Shown: positions 50,356-57,800 of the stretch, piece after piece
Position numbering within the stretch: position 1 is the stretch's first letter
How the letters are laid out: every line of letters starts with the position of its first letter
Assembly: GCA_051294375.1 (NCBI GenBank)
Contig: CM119271.1
Location: 11,335,434-11,399,433 of the forward strand
Length of the DNA stretch: 64,000 nt
Reading direction: 5' to 3'
DNA from: Paraspadella gotoi
Taxonomy: Eukaryota > Chaetognatha
Notes under the pieces: generated by a model
What the model was told of the DNA's origin: nothing
Databases searched by the model: none
What the model saw: the letters and a program-made list of their open reading frames with translations, nothing else
Made by a program: the position numbers and the translations under genes

Positions 50356-51477
50356 AAAACGTCGAGAGTCAAACTAACATACCGAGGGCGATATAGACAA
50401 ACTTATAGACAGGCAATCGAGCAGAGAGACAGACATCGGAGACATCCTGCCCCCTCCCTTTAATTTAACCCCCCCCCATCGTTTCATAGGCTGCGATTAC
50501 GGTTACCCCTACGGCGACTATTACGGCGGTTACTTCGACTACTACGAGGAATTCTACGGTCCTTACGAGGATTCGGATTTGGCGAGATCGGTTTTGGGCG
50601 AGGCGGCCGCGGCGTCGAAGCTTGCCGGGTGAGTCGCGTAATAATAAATAATAATAATAATAACAATAATAATAATAATAATAATAATAAAAACATAAAT
50701 ACAGTGTGAGAATCTAGATGATTTTTTTTTCTTCAATTTTTGCTTTTTAGAATTCTGTGAGGTTCTTTTTATTTTTACAAGTTATAATTATTTTTGTATT
50801 ATTTTAACACTATTTTGATAATTTTAAATCCTAATAGGCTAGTACTCTCAAAAATTCTAATTTTATAGACAAAAAAATATTTTATCACTTTATCATCAAC
50901 ATTCATGAAAGATTCATTGTACAAATAAACATTTAAAAAATTTTGTCTCAATTTCCATCTTTAAGTTAACAAGAATATTTTAAAAGAACTGTAGAGAATA
51001 AAAACTTCACCCGATTTACTTCTCGGCTTTTCTCATTTTAGGCTCAAAAACGTGAATTTTAACATCGACCGATTCCTCCCCTTAAACATCTTTCCTTCCG
51101 CAGGCGTACCTCGCGGCCCCGCCCGAGGCGCCCGCGGCGTCGTCCGGGGTTTCCCCATGATCCCGGCCGGCGTTCCCGGGTCTCGCGGCGGCGGTGGCGG
51201 CGGAGTTCCTAGCGGCCGAGGGCTGCCCATCGTCCGCGGCGGACCCGCCGGAGGAATGGCGCCGGCGTTCGCTCTGAGCGGCGGCGGACGAGGCGTCAGA
51301 AACGGCGCTGGCGGCGGCGGAGTTGGCGGCGGGAAGAGGAAGAGTCTAGAGATGGCGTCGGCGGCGGCGGCGGCAGCGGCGGCGACGAAAGACGCTTTGA
51401 CAAAGAAGAAGATCGACACTGGCGAAGACGACGAACCTGCGGGTCCTGAACAGTGGTACAACGACGTGGCCATTTAA
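25752..51477 (+). CDS. SYNCRIP-like: hnRNP Q/R (SYNCRIP-type) RNA-binding protein, 12 coding exons
   Basis: Joining exons 25752-25812, 30293-30469, 30934-31073, 41521-41697, 46639-46751, 47224-47456, 48518-48630, 48870-49018, 49615-49720, 50119-50236, 50490-50628 and 51042-51477 gives an uninterrupted 653-residue frame. Human SYNCRIP is about 620 residues. Domains: an acidic NURR domain (about 20-100, with [13 protein letters not shown]), RRM1 (RNP2 VFVGKI 165-170, RNP1 RGYAFIKF 204-211), RRM2 (LFVGNI 246-251, RGFAFLEY 288-295), RRM3 (VYVRNL 342-347, KDYAFVHF 373-380), a basic [11 protein letters not shown] segment, a Tyr/Gly/Asp stretch and an Arg-Gly-rich tail. The family binds mRNA and acts in splicing, mRNA transport, stability and translation; vertebrate and fly members are active in neurons. 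The start ATG has A at -3 and G at +4. Introns 1, 3 and 4 are long and full of repeats. All junction phases agree; only the exon 10 donor is weak. Confidence 0.95.
25813..27360. repeat. GCGCCCAGTGGTTGAGGCG minisatellite, left arm
   Basis: Irregular tandem repeats of GCGCCCAGTGGTTGAG and GCGTGGCGGAG units at 25825-26370, 26780-26890 and 27265-27340. Between them are two related copies (26920-27010 and 27350-27450) of a segment with GGGGGCGTGTTAAGAGA and TTAGCAACAAAAA. Confidence 0.8.
25863..25887. other. Assembly gap of 25 N in hnRNP intron 1
   Basis: Exactly 25 N within the GCGCCCAGTGGTTGAGGCG minisatellite, 50 bases after exon 1. Confidence 0.99.
27610..28390. repeat. Purine-only tract of about 780 bases
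   Basis: Almost uninterrupted G and A (GGGAGAGAGG-type) on the + strand, forming the loop of the large inverted repeat. The long frames 27584-28408 (-) and 27600-28139 (+) are composition artefacts. Confidence 0.9.
28670..29410. repeat. CGCCTCAACCACTGGGCGC minisatellite, right arm
   Basis: Reverse complement of the left-arm minisatellite, with many irregular insertions. Frames across it are not coding. Confidence 0.8.
29415..29500 (-). pseudogene. Inverted degenerate copy of hnRNP exon 1
   Basis: Reading the minus strand gives GACCCGTGACAAGAAATTGG, then CAGAGTCCCCGGTG, GACGCCGGAG and AAGTGGGTATTCGTGG. These match the bases around the true exon 1 and its donor at 25735-25830. The ATG is changed to TTG and several bases are inserted, so it cannot encode the same N terminus. 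Confidence 0.75.
30228..30252. other. Assembly gap of 25 N before hnRNP exon 2
   Basis: Exactly 25 N, between the CT-rich end of the inverted repeat and the polypyrimidine tract of exon 2. Confidence 0.99.
30293..30469 (+). CDS. SYNCRIP-like: hnRNP Q/R exon 2 (NURR domain)
   Basis: Follows a CT-rich tract and CCACCCTCAG; ends at GTGAGA. It encodes [14 protein letters not shown] and [13 protein letters not shown], closely matching the acidic N-terminal domain of SYNCRIP and hnRNP R. Confidence 0.95.
30480..30660. repeat. (GTT)n/(CTT)n-rich microsatellite in intron 2
   Basis: Trinucleotide-rich T/G stretch directly after the exon 2 donor. Poly-Val and poly-Thr frames here are not coding. Confidence 0.85.
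30835..30896. repeat. (GAAT)n microsatellite
   Basis: About 15 units, followed by TCAATCAATC repeats up to the exon 3 acceptor. Confidence 0.9.
30934..31073 (+). CDS. SYNCRIP-like: hnRNP Q/R exon 3
   Basis: Acceptor ATCGCCAG, donor GTGAGT. It encodes [20 protein letters not shown] and the [11 protein letters not shown] link, matching the SYNCRIP HVQNKSAFLCG and KGPDEAK segments. Confidence 0.95.
31074..33580. other. hnRNP intron 3, 5' part
   Basis: AT-rich DNA without recognised genes. A GC-richer segment at 32845-32990 (with GTAACACCATGTTACAGGC and GGTGGATTTTAGTCCACC hairpins) stands out but is not identified. Confidence 0.5.
33590..33880. mobile_element. AT-rich MITE-like element with terminal inverted repeats
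   Basis: GGATTCTGATAGAG with a following AAAAGTTAG at about 33636-33662 is mirrored by AACTTTTTAATC and TTATCAGAATCC at about 33805-33832. AT-rich flanks extend the pairing. A related sequence with the same GGATTCTGATAGAG and an (ATG)n centre is at 54270-54600. Confidence 0.6.
34120..34391 (-). CDS. Nested gene exon 4 (stop)
   Basis: Acceptor TTATTCTTAG; reads [20 protein letters not shown], then [18 protein letters not shown], and ends KYSKVE before TAA. Phase matches exon 3. Confidence 0.75.
34120..38764 (-). CDS. Nested antisense four-exon gene, unknown family, membrane-associated
   Basis: Exons 38764-38591, 37645-36961, 34573-34472 and 34391-34120 on the minus strand have GT-AG borders and matching phases, and give a 410-residue protein ending in TAA. 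I do not recognise the family. Visible features: a basic N terminus ([19 protein letters not shown]), a strong hydrophobic segment at about 83-107 ([18 protein letters not shown] onward), an acidic linker at 136-150 ([14 protein letters not shown]), a second hydrophobic segment at 155-172, and a Gly-rich hydrophobic segment at 249-268 ([20 protein letters not shown]). The C-terminal third is charged and looks cytosolic. I see no clear cleavable signal peptide. The gene sits entirely inside hnRNP intron 3 on the opposite strand. Its first intron holds two 250-bp repeats and its second an LTR-like sequence. Consistent phases and the absence of stops argue for a functional gene. Confidence 0.75.
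34472..34573 (-). CDS. Nested gene exon 3
   Basis: Acceptor TTTTAACATAG, donor GTAGTG. Reads [20 protein letters not shown] and then [13 protein letters not shown]. It starts and ends in phase 1 and can be skipped without a frame change. Confidence 0.75.
34630..34900 (+). mobile_element. LTR-like sequence (solo LTR plus primer-binding-like site)
   Basis: Contains a TATA box (GGTATAAATACTTG at about 34764), a downstream CAGAATAAAATCC polyadenylation signal, and GAATGTGGTGGCAGTTG. The last resembles the LTR edge plus TGG-start primer-binding site of the element at 45474-46415 (TATAAATAG, CAGAATAAAATCG, AATGTGGTGACAGG). No gag or pol follows. The 5' boundary is uncertain. Confidence 0.5.
34901..36960. 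other. Intron 2 of nested gene, remaining part
   Basis: AT-rich DNA. No coding segment or clear repeat recognised. The small frames here have no family resemblance. Confidence 0.5.
36961..37645 (-). CDS. Nested gene exon 2 (hydrophobic core)
   Basis: The acceptor is probably the AG before GAG ATC ACA at 37645 (37642 is also possible), after a T8 CGCCTC tract. The donor is GTGAGC at 36960. The exon has 228 codons without a stop and contains all three hydrophobic segments. Confidence 0.75.
37806..38047 (+). repeat. 250-bp interspersed repeat, copy 1
   Basis: Begins ATGGCAACAGCCGGGTTGCC, contains CACTGGCGCGGTTACCCTAG and GTGGACGTGAGGC, and is followed after 12 bases by copy 2. It lacks the terminal TATACCGCCACA seen in the other copies. 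Confidence 0.85.
38060..38312 (+). repeat. 250-bp interspersed repeat, copy 2
   Basis: Same start as copy 1 and a complete 3' end, GGCGGTGTGATATACCGCCA, which can form a small hairpin. Further copies at 47734-47986 and 48222-48472 are in the same orientation. Confidence 0.9.
38591..38764 (-). CDS. Nested gene exon 1 (start codon)
   Basis: ATG at 38764; reads 58 codons, including [19 protein letters not shown] and [18 protein letters not shown], to a consensus GTGAGT donor. An alternative upstream exon cannot be excluded. Confidence 0.65.
38795..40675. mobile_element. Long terminal-inverted-repeat element, 1.9 kb
   Basis: The left end starts AGTCGGATCTGCTGAAAGCA and continues GATCCCGACTCTATAATTCA. 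The right end is its reverse complement with few changes. Inside, both arms carry CTCAATA, a GGAC/GTCC tetranucleotide tract, TTAGCAAAAA and a block of GGAAATGAGTTTAAATGGAA. The pairing extends for several hundred bases. No transposase frame is visible, so it is non-autonomous. The centre is AT-rich (39700-39900). Confidence 0.75.
40676..41520. other. hnRNP intron 3, 3' end
   Basis: AT-rich, with a (GA)n run at 41381-41413 and a polypyrimidine tract ahead of the exon 4 acceptor TTTCTATCCAG. No other gene. Confidence 0.6.
41521..41697 (+). CDS. SYNCRIP-like: hnRNP Q/R exon 4 (start of RRM1)
   Basis: Encodes [20 protein letters not shown], a proline-rich linker, and [20 protein letters not shown]. 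The linker and the RNP2 strand match SYNCRIP almost residue for residue. Donor GTCTTA is weak but the phase is right. Confidence 0.97.
41698..42710. other. hnRNP intron 4, 5' part
   Basis: AT-rich DNA; a GC-richer segment lies at 42470-42710. No gene recognised. Confidence 0.5.
42715..42950. repeat. TTAATTAA-rich repeat
   Basis: Nearly pure A/T with TAATTAATTA words, preceded by GCCTACGATAATTAATTAAT. The same junction occurs at 39708 inside the terminal-inverted-repeat element, so it is probably part of a related element. Confidence 0.8.
43025..43320. repeat. 18-bp tandem array (TTTTTTCAACTTGCATCA)
   Basis: About 15 units of TTTTTTCAACTTGCATCA with variation in the AACTT/ATTTT part. Short related runs at 39965-39995 and 44610-44670 show the same unit seeded elsewhere in the element family. 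Confidence 0.9.
44360..44435. repeat. (CT)n microsatellite
   Basis: CT array with single interruptions, preceded by GCTGCTGCCGCTGCTG. Confidence 0.9.
45249..45425. repeat. (GGAC)n/(GACA)n tetranucleotide tract
   Basis: About 40 tetranucleotide units, GGAC then CAGA then GGAC. It produces Arg-Thr-Asp-Gly and Pro-Ser-Val-Arg pseudo-repeats in all frames. Confidence 0.95.
45467..45473. repeat. Target-site duplication, left copy
   Basis: ATGATAT, repeated at 46416-46422 on the other side of the LTR element. The intact related element shows a single copy at 40578-40584. The true duplication may be shorter because the edges are ambiguous. Confidence 0.7.
45583..46053 (-). CDS. Gag-like frame of the LTR fragment
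   Basis: 156 residues from an ATG 69 bases after the primer-binding-like site. Begins with a Pro/Ser/Ala-rich segment, then an acidic stretch ([14 protein letters not shown]), then a helix-prone, coiled-coil-like segment ([18 protein letters not shown]). It is short and has no Cys-His knuckle. Its identity as gag rests on position rather than similarity. Confidence 0.5.
   Translation of the reverse strand: MDPVPSTSAAAEHLPPLPAPKANWTEWRDPDKTKQKTLSEDGDGSSADDEDNLIRTFVMPPELSKHCRLTTKEGVIAKQIVNEANIQNQQKFDFLAKELKAMDCKVNSMDRHMVAVTPKLDAILARLDIKTDEIPKPNKSSPNVHLPIASQCIPTR
46122..46415 (-). repeat. Long terminal repeat, 294 bases
   Basis: Bounded by the target duplication and by TGGTGACAGG. Contains TTATAAATAGCTTG and CAGAATAAAATCGAG in the order expected for an LTR promoter and polyadenylation signal. 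Confidence 0.65.
46639..46751 (+). CDS. SYNCRIP-like: hnRNP Q/R exon 5 (RRM1 second half)
   Basis: Acceptor TTTTTCAG, donor GTGAGC. Encodes [20 protein letters not shown] and RNP1 YAFIKF. Nearly identical to SYNCRIP over the first 15 residues. Confidence 0.97.
46752..47223. other. hnRNP intron 5
   Basis: AT-rich; a (CA)n/(AC)n-type run at 47148-47205. The acceptor is an unusual A-rich ATAACATAAAG. Confidence 0.7.
47224..47456 (+). CDS. SYNCRIP-like: hnRNP Q/R exon 6 (RRM2)
   Basis: Encodes [10 protein letters not shown], then [20 protein letters not shown], and RNP1 [13 protein letters not shown]. Ends at GTGAGG. The acceptor lacks a pyrimidine tract, but both phase and homology fix the start. 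Confidence 0.95.
47734..47986 (+). repeat. 250-bp interspersed repeat, copy 3
   Basis: Full-length copy from ATGGCAACAGCCGGGTTGCC to TATACCGCCACA. Confidence 0.9.
48085..48185. repeat. Three tandem copies of GGCATAGGCGTTTGTCGTAG
   Basis: Units of 30-38 bases with GGGGCATAAGCGTTTGTCGT and GTACCC ends, between repeat copies 3 and 4. Confidence 0.85.
48222..48472 (+). repeat. 250-bp interspersed repeat, copy 4
   Basis: Full-length copy ending GGCGGTGTGAATATACCGCC then ACA; ends 45 bases before the exon 7 acceptor. Confidence 0.9.
48518..48630 (+). CDS. SYNCRIP-like: hnRNP Q/R exon 7
   Basis: Acceptor AATGCTCAG, donor GTAAGA. Encodes [20 protein letters not shown] and [13 protein letters not shown], the RRM2-RRM3 linker (SYNCRIP has KVKVWGNVGTVEWADPIEDP). 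Confidence 0.97.
48870..49018 (+). CDS. SYNCRIP-like: hnRNP Q/R exon 8 (RRM3)
   Basis: Encodes [20 protein letters not shown] and [19 protein letters not shown]. The acceptor is GACCTCTAG and the donor GTGAAC. Confidence 0.97.
49019..49614. other. hnRNP intron 8
   Basis: AT-rich; two related copies of TATAAATTGCTAAACGATTA-like sequence at 49432-49470 and 49517-49555. No gene. Confidence 0.6.
49615..49720 (+). CDS. SYNCRIP-like: hnRNP Q/R exon 9
   Basis: Encodes [20 protein letters not shown] and [15 protein letters not shown]. This completes RRM3 and adds a lysine-rich, nuclear-localisation-like segment. Donor GTTAAC. Confidence 0.95.
49721..50118. other. hnRNP intron 9
   Basis: AT-rich, no gene or repeat recognised. 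Acceptor ATCCCGATAG. Confidence 0.6.
50119..50236 (+). CDS. SYNCRIP-like: hnRNP Q/R exon 10 (donor uncertain)
   Basis: Encodes [20 protein letters not shown] and then [20 protein letters not shown]. Ending at 50236 uses a weak GTCGAG donor but gives the phase needed for exon 11. A stronger-looking GTGGAA at 50265 would shift the frame of the tail. A missing or extra base in the assembly is another explanation. Confidence 0.8.
50275..50353. repeat. (GA)n microsatellite in intron 10
   Basis: GA array directly behind exon 10; it lengthens the false frame at 50119-50463. Confidence 0.9.
50490..50628 (+). CDS. SYNCRIP-like: hnRNP Q/R exon 11 (Tyr-rich)
   Basis: Acceptor GTTTCATAG, donor GTGAGT. 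Encodes [20 protein letters not shown] then [20 protein letters not shown]. The Tyr/Gly/Asp composition matches the region after RRM3 in SYNCRIP. Confidence 0.95.
50629..51041. other. hnRNP intron 11
   Basis: (AAT)n microsatellite at 50638-50690, otherwise AT-rich. Confidence 0.7.
51042..51477 (+). CDS. SYNCRIP-like: hnRNP Q/R exon 12 (RG-rich tail and stop)
   Basis: Acceptor CTCATTTTAG. Begins [18 protein letters not shown], then [31 protein letters not shown], a poly-Ala run, and ends EQWYNDVAI. An alternative acceptor (CTTCCGCAG at 51103) would not keep the frame. The short Trp-Tyr C terminus resembles the family ending. Confidence 0.93.
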
Positions 51478-51810
51478 ATGTAAATAAGAATTTAAATCTA
51501 AATCTAAATCTGAATCTAGATTTGAAAACGCATTTGCAGTAGAGCAAAATCTAAATATGAATCTAAAACTAAATTTACGCATTTGCAATAAAGCTAAATA
51601 TAAATCCTATTCTAAAAATTAAGATAAAAATTTGCAGTTGAGTAAATCTGAATGAAAAACTTAATCTAGATTTAAAAACGTATTCACAATATATCTATGT
51701 TTAATTAGAATCTAAATCTAGATTAATATATGCATTTGCAGTAGATCTAAATCAGAATCTAAATCTAGATATAAAAACTTATCTCAATAAAAATCTATAT
51801 TTAGATCAAT
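51478..51810 (+). other. hnRNP 3' UTR with degenerate tandem repeats
   Basis: Five or six irregular units of about 70 bases containing AATCTAAATCTAGATT and ACGCATTTGCAGTAGA. AATAAA at 51587-51592 is a candidate poly(A) signal 110 bases after the stop. Confidence 0.6.
51587..51592 (+). promoter_or_regulatory. Candidate hnRNP polyadenylation signal
   Basis: AATAAA in the context TTTGCAATAAAGC, inside the repeated 3' UTR units. The longer 3' UTRs usual in this family could use later signals. Confidence 0.45.
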
Positions 51811-54800
51811 ATCGGATTCTAAAATCCAGTTATAATGCCAATCTAGATTTAATTCTGGATCCAACTCTATAATTCTGATCTACTAACTCTAAAAACTCTA
51901 AAAACTTTAAACTTAAAAAAAAAAAAATTTAAAATTTAAACTACTGCAAGTTTTTTTATACTTTTCGAAGGGCATTCTAGAGCCTGTGGATGAAAAAAAA
52001 TTAACGTATTTCAAAAATTAGTTCTTAGTTTGTTTTTTTTTTCATTATTATTATTTTTATAAAGCCCGCCACTCACATTTGGCACTACTACTACTAAAAC
52101 GGAAAATTATATTTAAAGGGCGAGTCGGAATTATAAATACTAAATAAGTATTTTATTTTCAATAAATATTTCAAGGACAATGAATTATTTATTTCCCTTT
52201 TTTTTTGTCCAAAATTCCGCTCAAGTGCCGTCCCTACTAGTCCTCGTAATCTTAATTAATTTTACTACAAGTACTTCCTTTCCTACCAGTTGGTACGAAA
52301 TTATTTTCTAAAGATCTCAAATTCGCTCAAGACCGAGATTCGCTGCTTCTTTGTGTGCGTCGTTGCATCTTTTTAAAGGGATAATTTTCGCCGCTAGAAA
52401 AAATTCGCTCATAACTCATTGATTCCATTACATTTACAAATAAATAACCAAAACCCAAAACAAAAGGTTATTAACTTCATTTTGGGGTAAGGATCAATAG
52501 AACTTAAGATTTACTACCATCTTTTAAACTTGAAATTTGTTTTTTTTTTCAAGTATTAATCCAATCTAATATTTAATTATGATACAATATGATTAATATA
52601 GTTTCATTGGGACGTACCCGTTTAATGAAGTGTTTTTGTATTCATTAGCGACAAGGAGAACGCCGATTTAATGGCACTCCCTGAATATTCGTGTCGATGT
52701 ATTTATTAACCTCAACTGACATTTTTGACAAATTTATTGATGAAATTTTCACAAAATCCTCGGCCGCCATGAAAAGTCATTGTTAAAAAAAAAATTGGGC
52801 GAGGTATATCGTAGTTGTATTTATTCCAGGATGATTACATTGGATTTATAAATATTTTTGAGAAAAAAAAAACCATCCCCTCCAAAAAAAATTAAAAAAA
52901 AAGGAAGAAAATACTTTCTATAGAGATACTTTCAATAGTAATATCAAAAGTCTACATAAGGAAATATGAACTTTTTTTTTCTTCATTTTTTTTTTTTTTT
53001 TTTTTTGAAGAAAAATAAATTGTCATTTTCAGTTTTATGACAATGTAGTACTTGCGATATTCCATCTTCAGCACGATTTGTTTGAAATTGGTTCATATGA
53101 AGACACTTTTGAAAATCAGTACAAATGAATAACATTGAAAAACGTATTATGTGAAGAGAACAACAGTGAAAAAGCTCAGCTCAGCTCAGCTCATCTCATT
53201 CTTCACAAACTTACCGCTCATATTTTTCCCCATTTATTACCCTCGGTACCACGTAGTACAATCCATACAACTTTTTTTACTGTTGAGAAAGGCAAAAAAA
53301 GAAAAAAAAAGACAAAAAAGATGATCATATTTTAGCGATTCATATGTTCGCCACAATATACGAGAAACAACTTTTTGTTCCGTTTTTTGTTGCATCTATG
53401 ACAACGAGAAACGACCCGTGGTCCGACCGGCGCAATTTCAGGGAGAGAGATTGTTAACGAAATAATTTTTTTTTTACATCGATGACCAAACGCGGAACAC
53501 ATTTTTTTTATTTTTGAGCGAATAAAAGAAAAAAAAGTTCTTCCCAGTTTTGCTCGCCATCGTTTTCATGCGCTTTTTTCTTTTTCCTGAAACCTCAAAT
53601 ATTTTTTTTTTTAATTGAGGCAGATTGATTAATGATTATACGACACTTTCCGGTTTATTGGATCGAATGAGTGTGAACACTTTTTTTTTAAAGTCTATCG
53701 AGGAAATAAACTGACAAACGTCTCCAATGTGATTTGATGTGATTTGACAGAAAGGTTCCCCAAATCACGAATGAATTTATCCGTTTTTGGCCACTATTTT
53801 TTTTTTTTTTTTTTTGAAAGAATCACATCTCGAATCCAGCATCTGAAATCGTTGTCTCTGATCATTACCTCTAACCCTAATCACCTTAATCCACAACTGA
53901 TTCCCGAATTTAATCCAAAACCCTGATCCCAAAACCCTTTATATTTCGTCTCTCTCTTTTCCAAAAGCGCCCCATTTCTGTTTCTTAATTCCTGAACTTA
54001 ATCTTAATTATAATATTTAACCGTAATCTATTAACTAACTTATATCCCAATTTTTAACCATAGTTCCTAGCGCTAACCTATTCCTTAACCCTTAACCTAT
54101 TCCTTAATCTTAATCCTTAATACCTAATATTAGAAATCTACTATGAAATTAAATTCAATAGGGGCGGGGGTTCAAAACTTTAGTCTTGAACTCTACTTTC
54201 AGGTAAAAAAAGTTATTTTTTTAAAAAGTTCGATTTAAATGCTTTTATTGTTGCTATTAAAATTACAATATTACTATATAATGATAAAAAATTGTTTTAA
54301 TCTAAAAATCTTTTTAGATGGATTCTGATAGAGCATAAAAAGTTAAATAAAAATATAACTACAACTTTCAAAGATTCTTATGTTTTCTTGGTGAAAATTA
54401 AGAAAAAGTAATAAAATTATCGAAAGATGATGATGATGATGATGATGATGATTATAAATAGTTTTTCATATTTTTCACCCACTTATGATCAAAATATCGA
54501 AAAAAGAATTATACTTTGTGTACACAACTTTTTGCAATCTACCTATCTTATCTTAAAATTAAAAAAATCCTAAAAAAATTTTTAGCCCTTCCTATTTATA
54601 AATACATATTAAAAAATTAATATATGGGGTACGAAGTAGTATTAAAATTTTTTGTCTATTCAATTTTTTTAAAAAATGTTTAAATTTTCGTTTGAGCAGG
54701 TGCTTGATTCAAATTTCTTAACCACCTTACAGAGTTAGGCTACTCCTACTAATATAATCATTTACCCCTTAACCTTATTCTTTAACCCATAACCTATTCC

Positions 54801-57800
54801 TTAATCTTAATCCTACCTAATCTAATCCTTAACCCTCTCACCCAATTTTTCTAATTTTAAAAATAACCTAATTCAAAGTTTAAGGGATATGGCGACGTTT
54901 TGGAGAAAATTAAGCCCAAAACATTTTTTTTTCCCCAACATTTCAGATCGACTCGATTTGTTTTTTCCTCAGCGAGACGTCGATCCCTCTCGAACCGTTG
55001 TTTAACTCTTGGCAATCATTTTTATTTCTTTCAGCTGTCGGTGCTAATGTTATCTTATGACACTTGAATTCAAAGCAATTTTTGGTGTTACTCTTTGAAA
55101 ATAATACTCATTTACAACGTTGATCTTGAGCTCCCGGTTACCGAGGATTAATTGCGAAAAACAAAAAAAAAAAGAAAAACCTCGCCGAAAATATATATCG
55201 CGCATATTATAATTAGTTTGTTATGGAATAAAATACCTTCGATATATAATATGCCGAGACATAATCTGTTGTTTCATTTTATTGTATTCCAGCCTCATAC
55301 GCAGCATTCCATTCCGGTTGTTGTTGTTGTTACAAACACATATTTAGGCACAACAACTTGTTTTGCTCCGCCAGTATACGTTGTTTAGTAGGTGGTGTTA
55401 TATTATTGATTGTTATAGGTATTAGGTACGTGACGTGATTCTGACTCTTTTTCGACAGATGAGAGAAGTAGAATTTTTTGCTTCGGCACAACTCTTTTTT
55501 TGGGGGGGCATTTATTATCTTAGTACGGATATGGTTAAAGCATATCAACTATTTATAATTTCTTAAGCTTGTTTTTTATGAAGTTTTTAAATATTTTTTT
55601 TATTTTTATATTTTTTTTTAGTAAACAGTTTGAAAATGCTAAATTAATTTCAACAGATGATTAAGTAAACATTATACAATATTTCAACAGAAAAAGTACT
55701 TTCATCTTTGCTTTTTGGTTCAATAAAGCGCAAGTGCATGCCAACAAAATTGACCGACAAACATTTTGAACATCTTTGGAGAATGTTAAAGGCTGAAAAA
55801 TCCTAGGAGAATTAATATGGCAACAGGTCAGAGGTTCCAAATTGTTTCATCACAGATTGACATAAAACAATTTGAATAAAGCATTTTTCCTTCCTTATGA
55901 AAAAAGTGGGGTTTCACAGAAGATTATTTCAATTATATTAATTATATAAAATTTAAAAAAAATTTTAAACTATGTATAAACGATATTTCTGAAAAGAAAT
56001 AAAAACAAGCAATACAAGTATATTTGTAAAATATGAACATAATTGTTTTATTTAGATTATTTTTGGTATTAATCTACCTTTTTAGACACTAATGTACGCA
56101 ACTTTGTGATAGTTCAGAATATATATTTTTTTTAAAATTATTTCCTGAAGAATTTAAGTATAAAATACAATCTATCAGTTTTGCATTAGTTTATCTAAAA
56201 TCTTAGATATTTATACTAGAATTAATAAGGATTGCTCCACTTGAATTCTAAGAGAAGTCATTCGGTTTAAATCTACTAGACATCCTGTAGTAATACCGTT
56301 TATAAAATTGATTTAACAAGTAATGTCTTGTAAACTTACTCATTTAATGTGGCACTTTCTGGTACTCAATATTTAACATGTATACAAAAATGAATCTCCA
56401 GTAAGGTCATTAATATCTTTCCTTATAGTTTTTAGTGTAATTTCGGTTTTAAAAGAAAAGAAATTATTCTATTCCATTAAATTTGCATGCACACGTGATA
56501 AATTGTTTCATTGTTCAGTGTACTAAATAAGTAATGTTATAACTTATGAAGTCTCATCTGTAGTCAAATTGTGGTTTTTGTGATTTTGGTATTACTTTCC
56601 ACAGACAACTTTGTCATCCATTATTTGTCTTTGTCCAAAACTGAAATTTTTTTATTTAATTGCGGAGGTAAACCGTAACTTATTTTTGAATTTGTATTGA
56701 AATAAACCATTTTTTTGAATGTTTTGGCTTACTTTTTTTTAAATCCTGGAGTCCAGTTAATTCTTAAGTGAGGTCTAGATACAGGTGGGACTATAGATAC
56801 TGCAAATTTTATAGTTGTAAGTACCAAAATATATAAACAAATGAGGCGACTTACCACTGGTCTACACAAAACTCATTATTAGAAATGTTAATAGAAGTAC
56901 CAGTTCAAAATTCAATGCAGAATCTGGTAAAATTTAGCTTTTAATTTTACTTATTGAGACCATGAGACCTACATCTTCGTAAATGTTAAATCTCGGAACT
57001 TGAATTGTAAAATTAAGTGTTGGAAGCGTGAGTTGTACTGAAGGGTTGTGGCGTAGTAAAAGAAAATTATCCAATCGATGAATAAAAATAATTAATAATT
57101 AAATAAAAATAATAGACACTCAGCTCCTCAACAGCTTTATTATTATTTATTCCTACTCCATCTGCATTAGGTTAAAAAAGAAAGAAAATCTGTTGTCAGT
57201 CGTGGTAAATAAATACTTTATTTAACAACAAACACTCATGACATTTTTGTAAAATATTTCTTCATTTCCTTTATACGGGAATCACGAAAAAATGTTTGAA
57301 TATTACTTAGTTTTGGTATTGTAGTACTGCTTAACGGTAAAAATATAAAGTATATTAATTTTTTATACTATCAGTATTACCAACATGTTTGTAGGTTTTA
57401 AGATTTATCTAAAGTTATGGAACGTACAATCATCTTGAAAGCTAAATACAAATTATAAAGGTTTAACAAAGTATTTTTATAATGAAAGAAAATGCGAGAT
57501 TATAACGGCAAGAGCTAATTTTTATTTAAAAAAACGAAATCTCAAGGTACCTAACATTACATTTTGTAGCGTATTTATGAACGTTAATGGCTCATTTCAC
57601 GAACACAATTATTAGGAGTTACAATTTCCACAAGCACAGTTATTACCACAAATTTTGATATGTCTTAATTTTAATCTTTAATCTTAATTTTAGCCTATTT
57701 AGACAATATTTAGTTTAGTTTTGGCCAACGATATTTTGAATTTTTAGGAAATCTTATCAAACGTTTTCATTTAAAATTTAACCCATGCTGGGTATATAGA

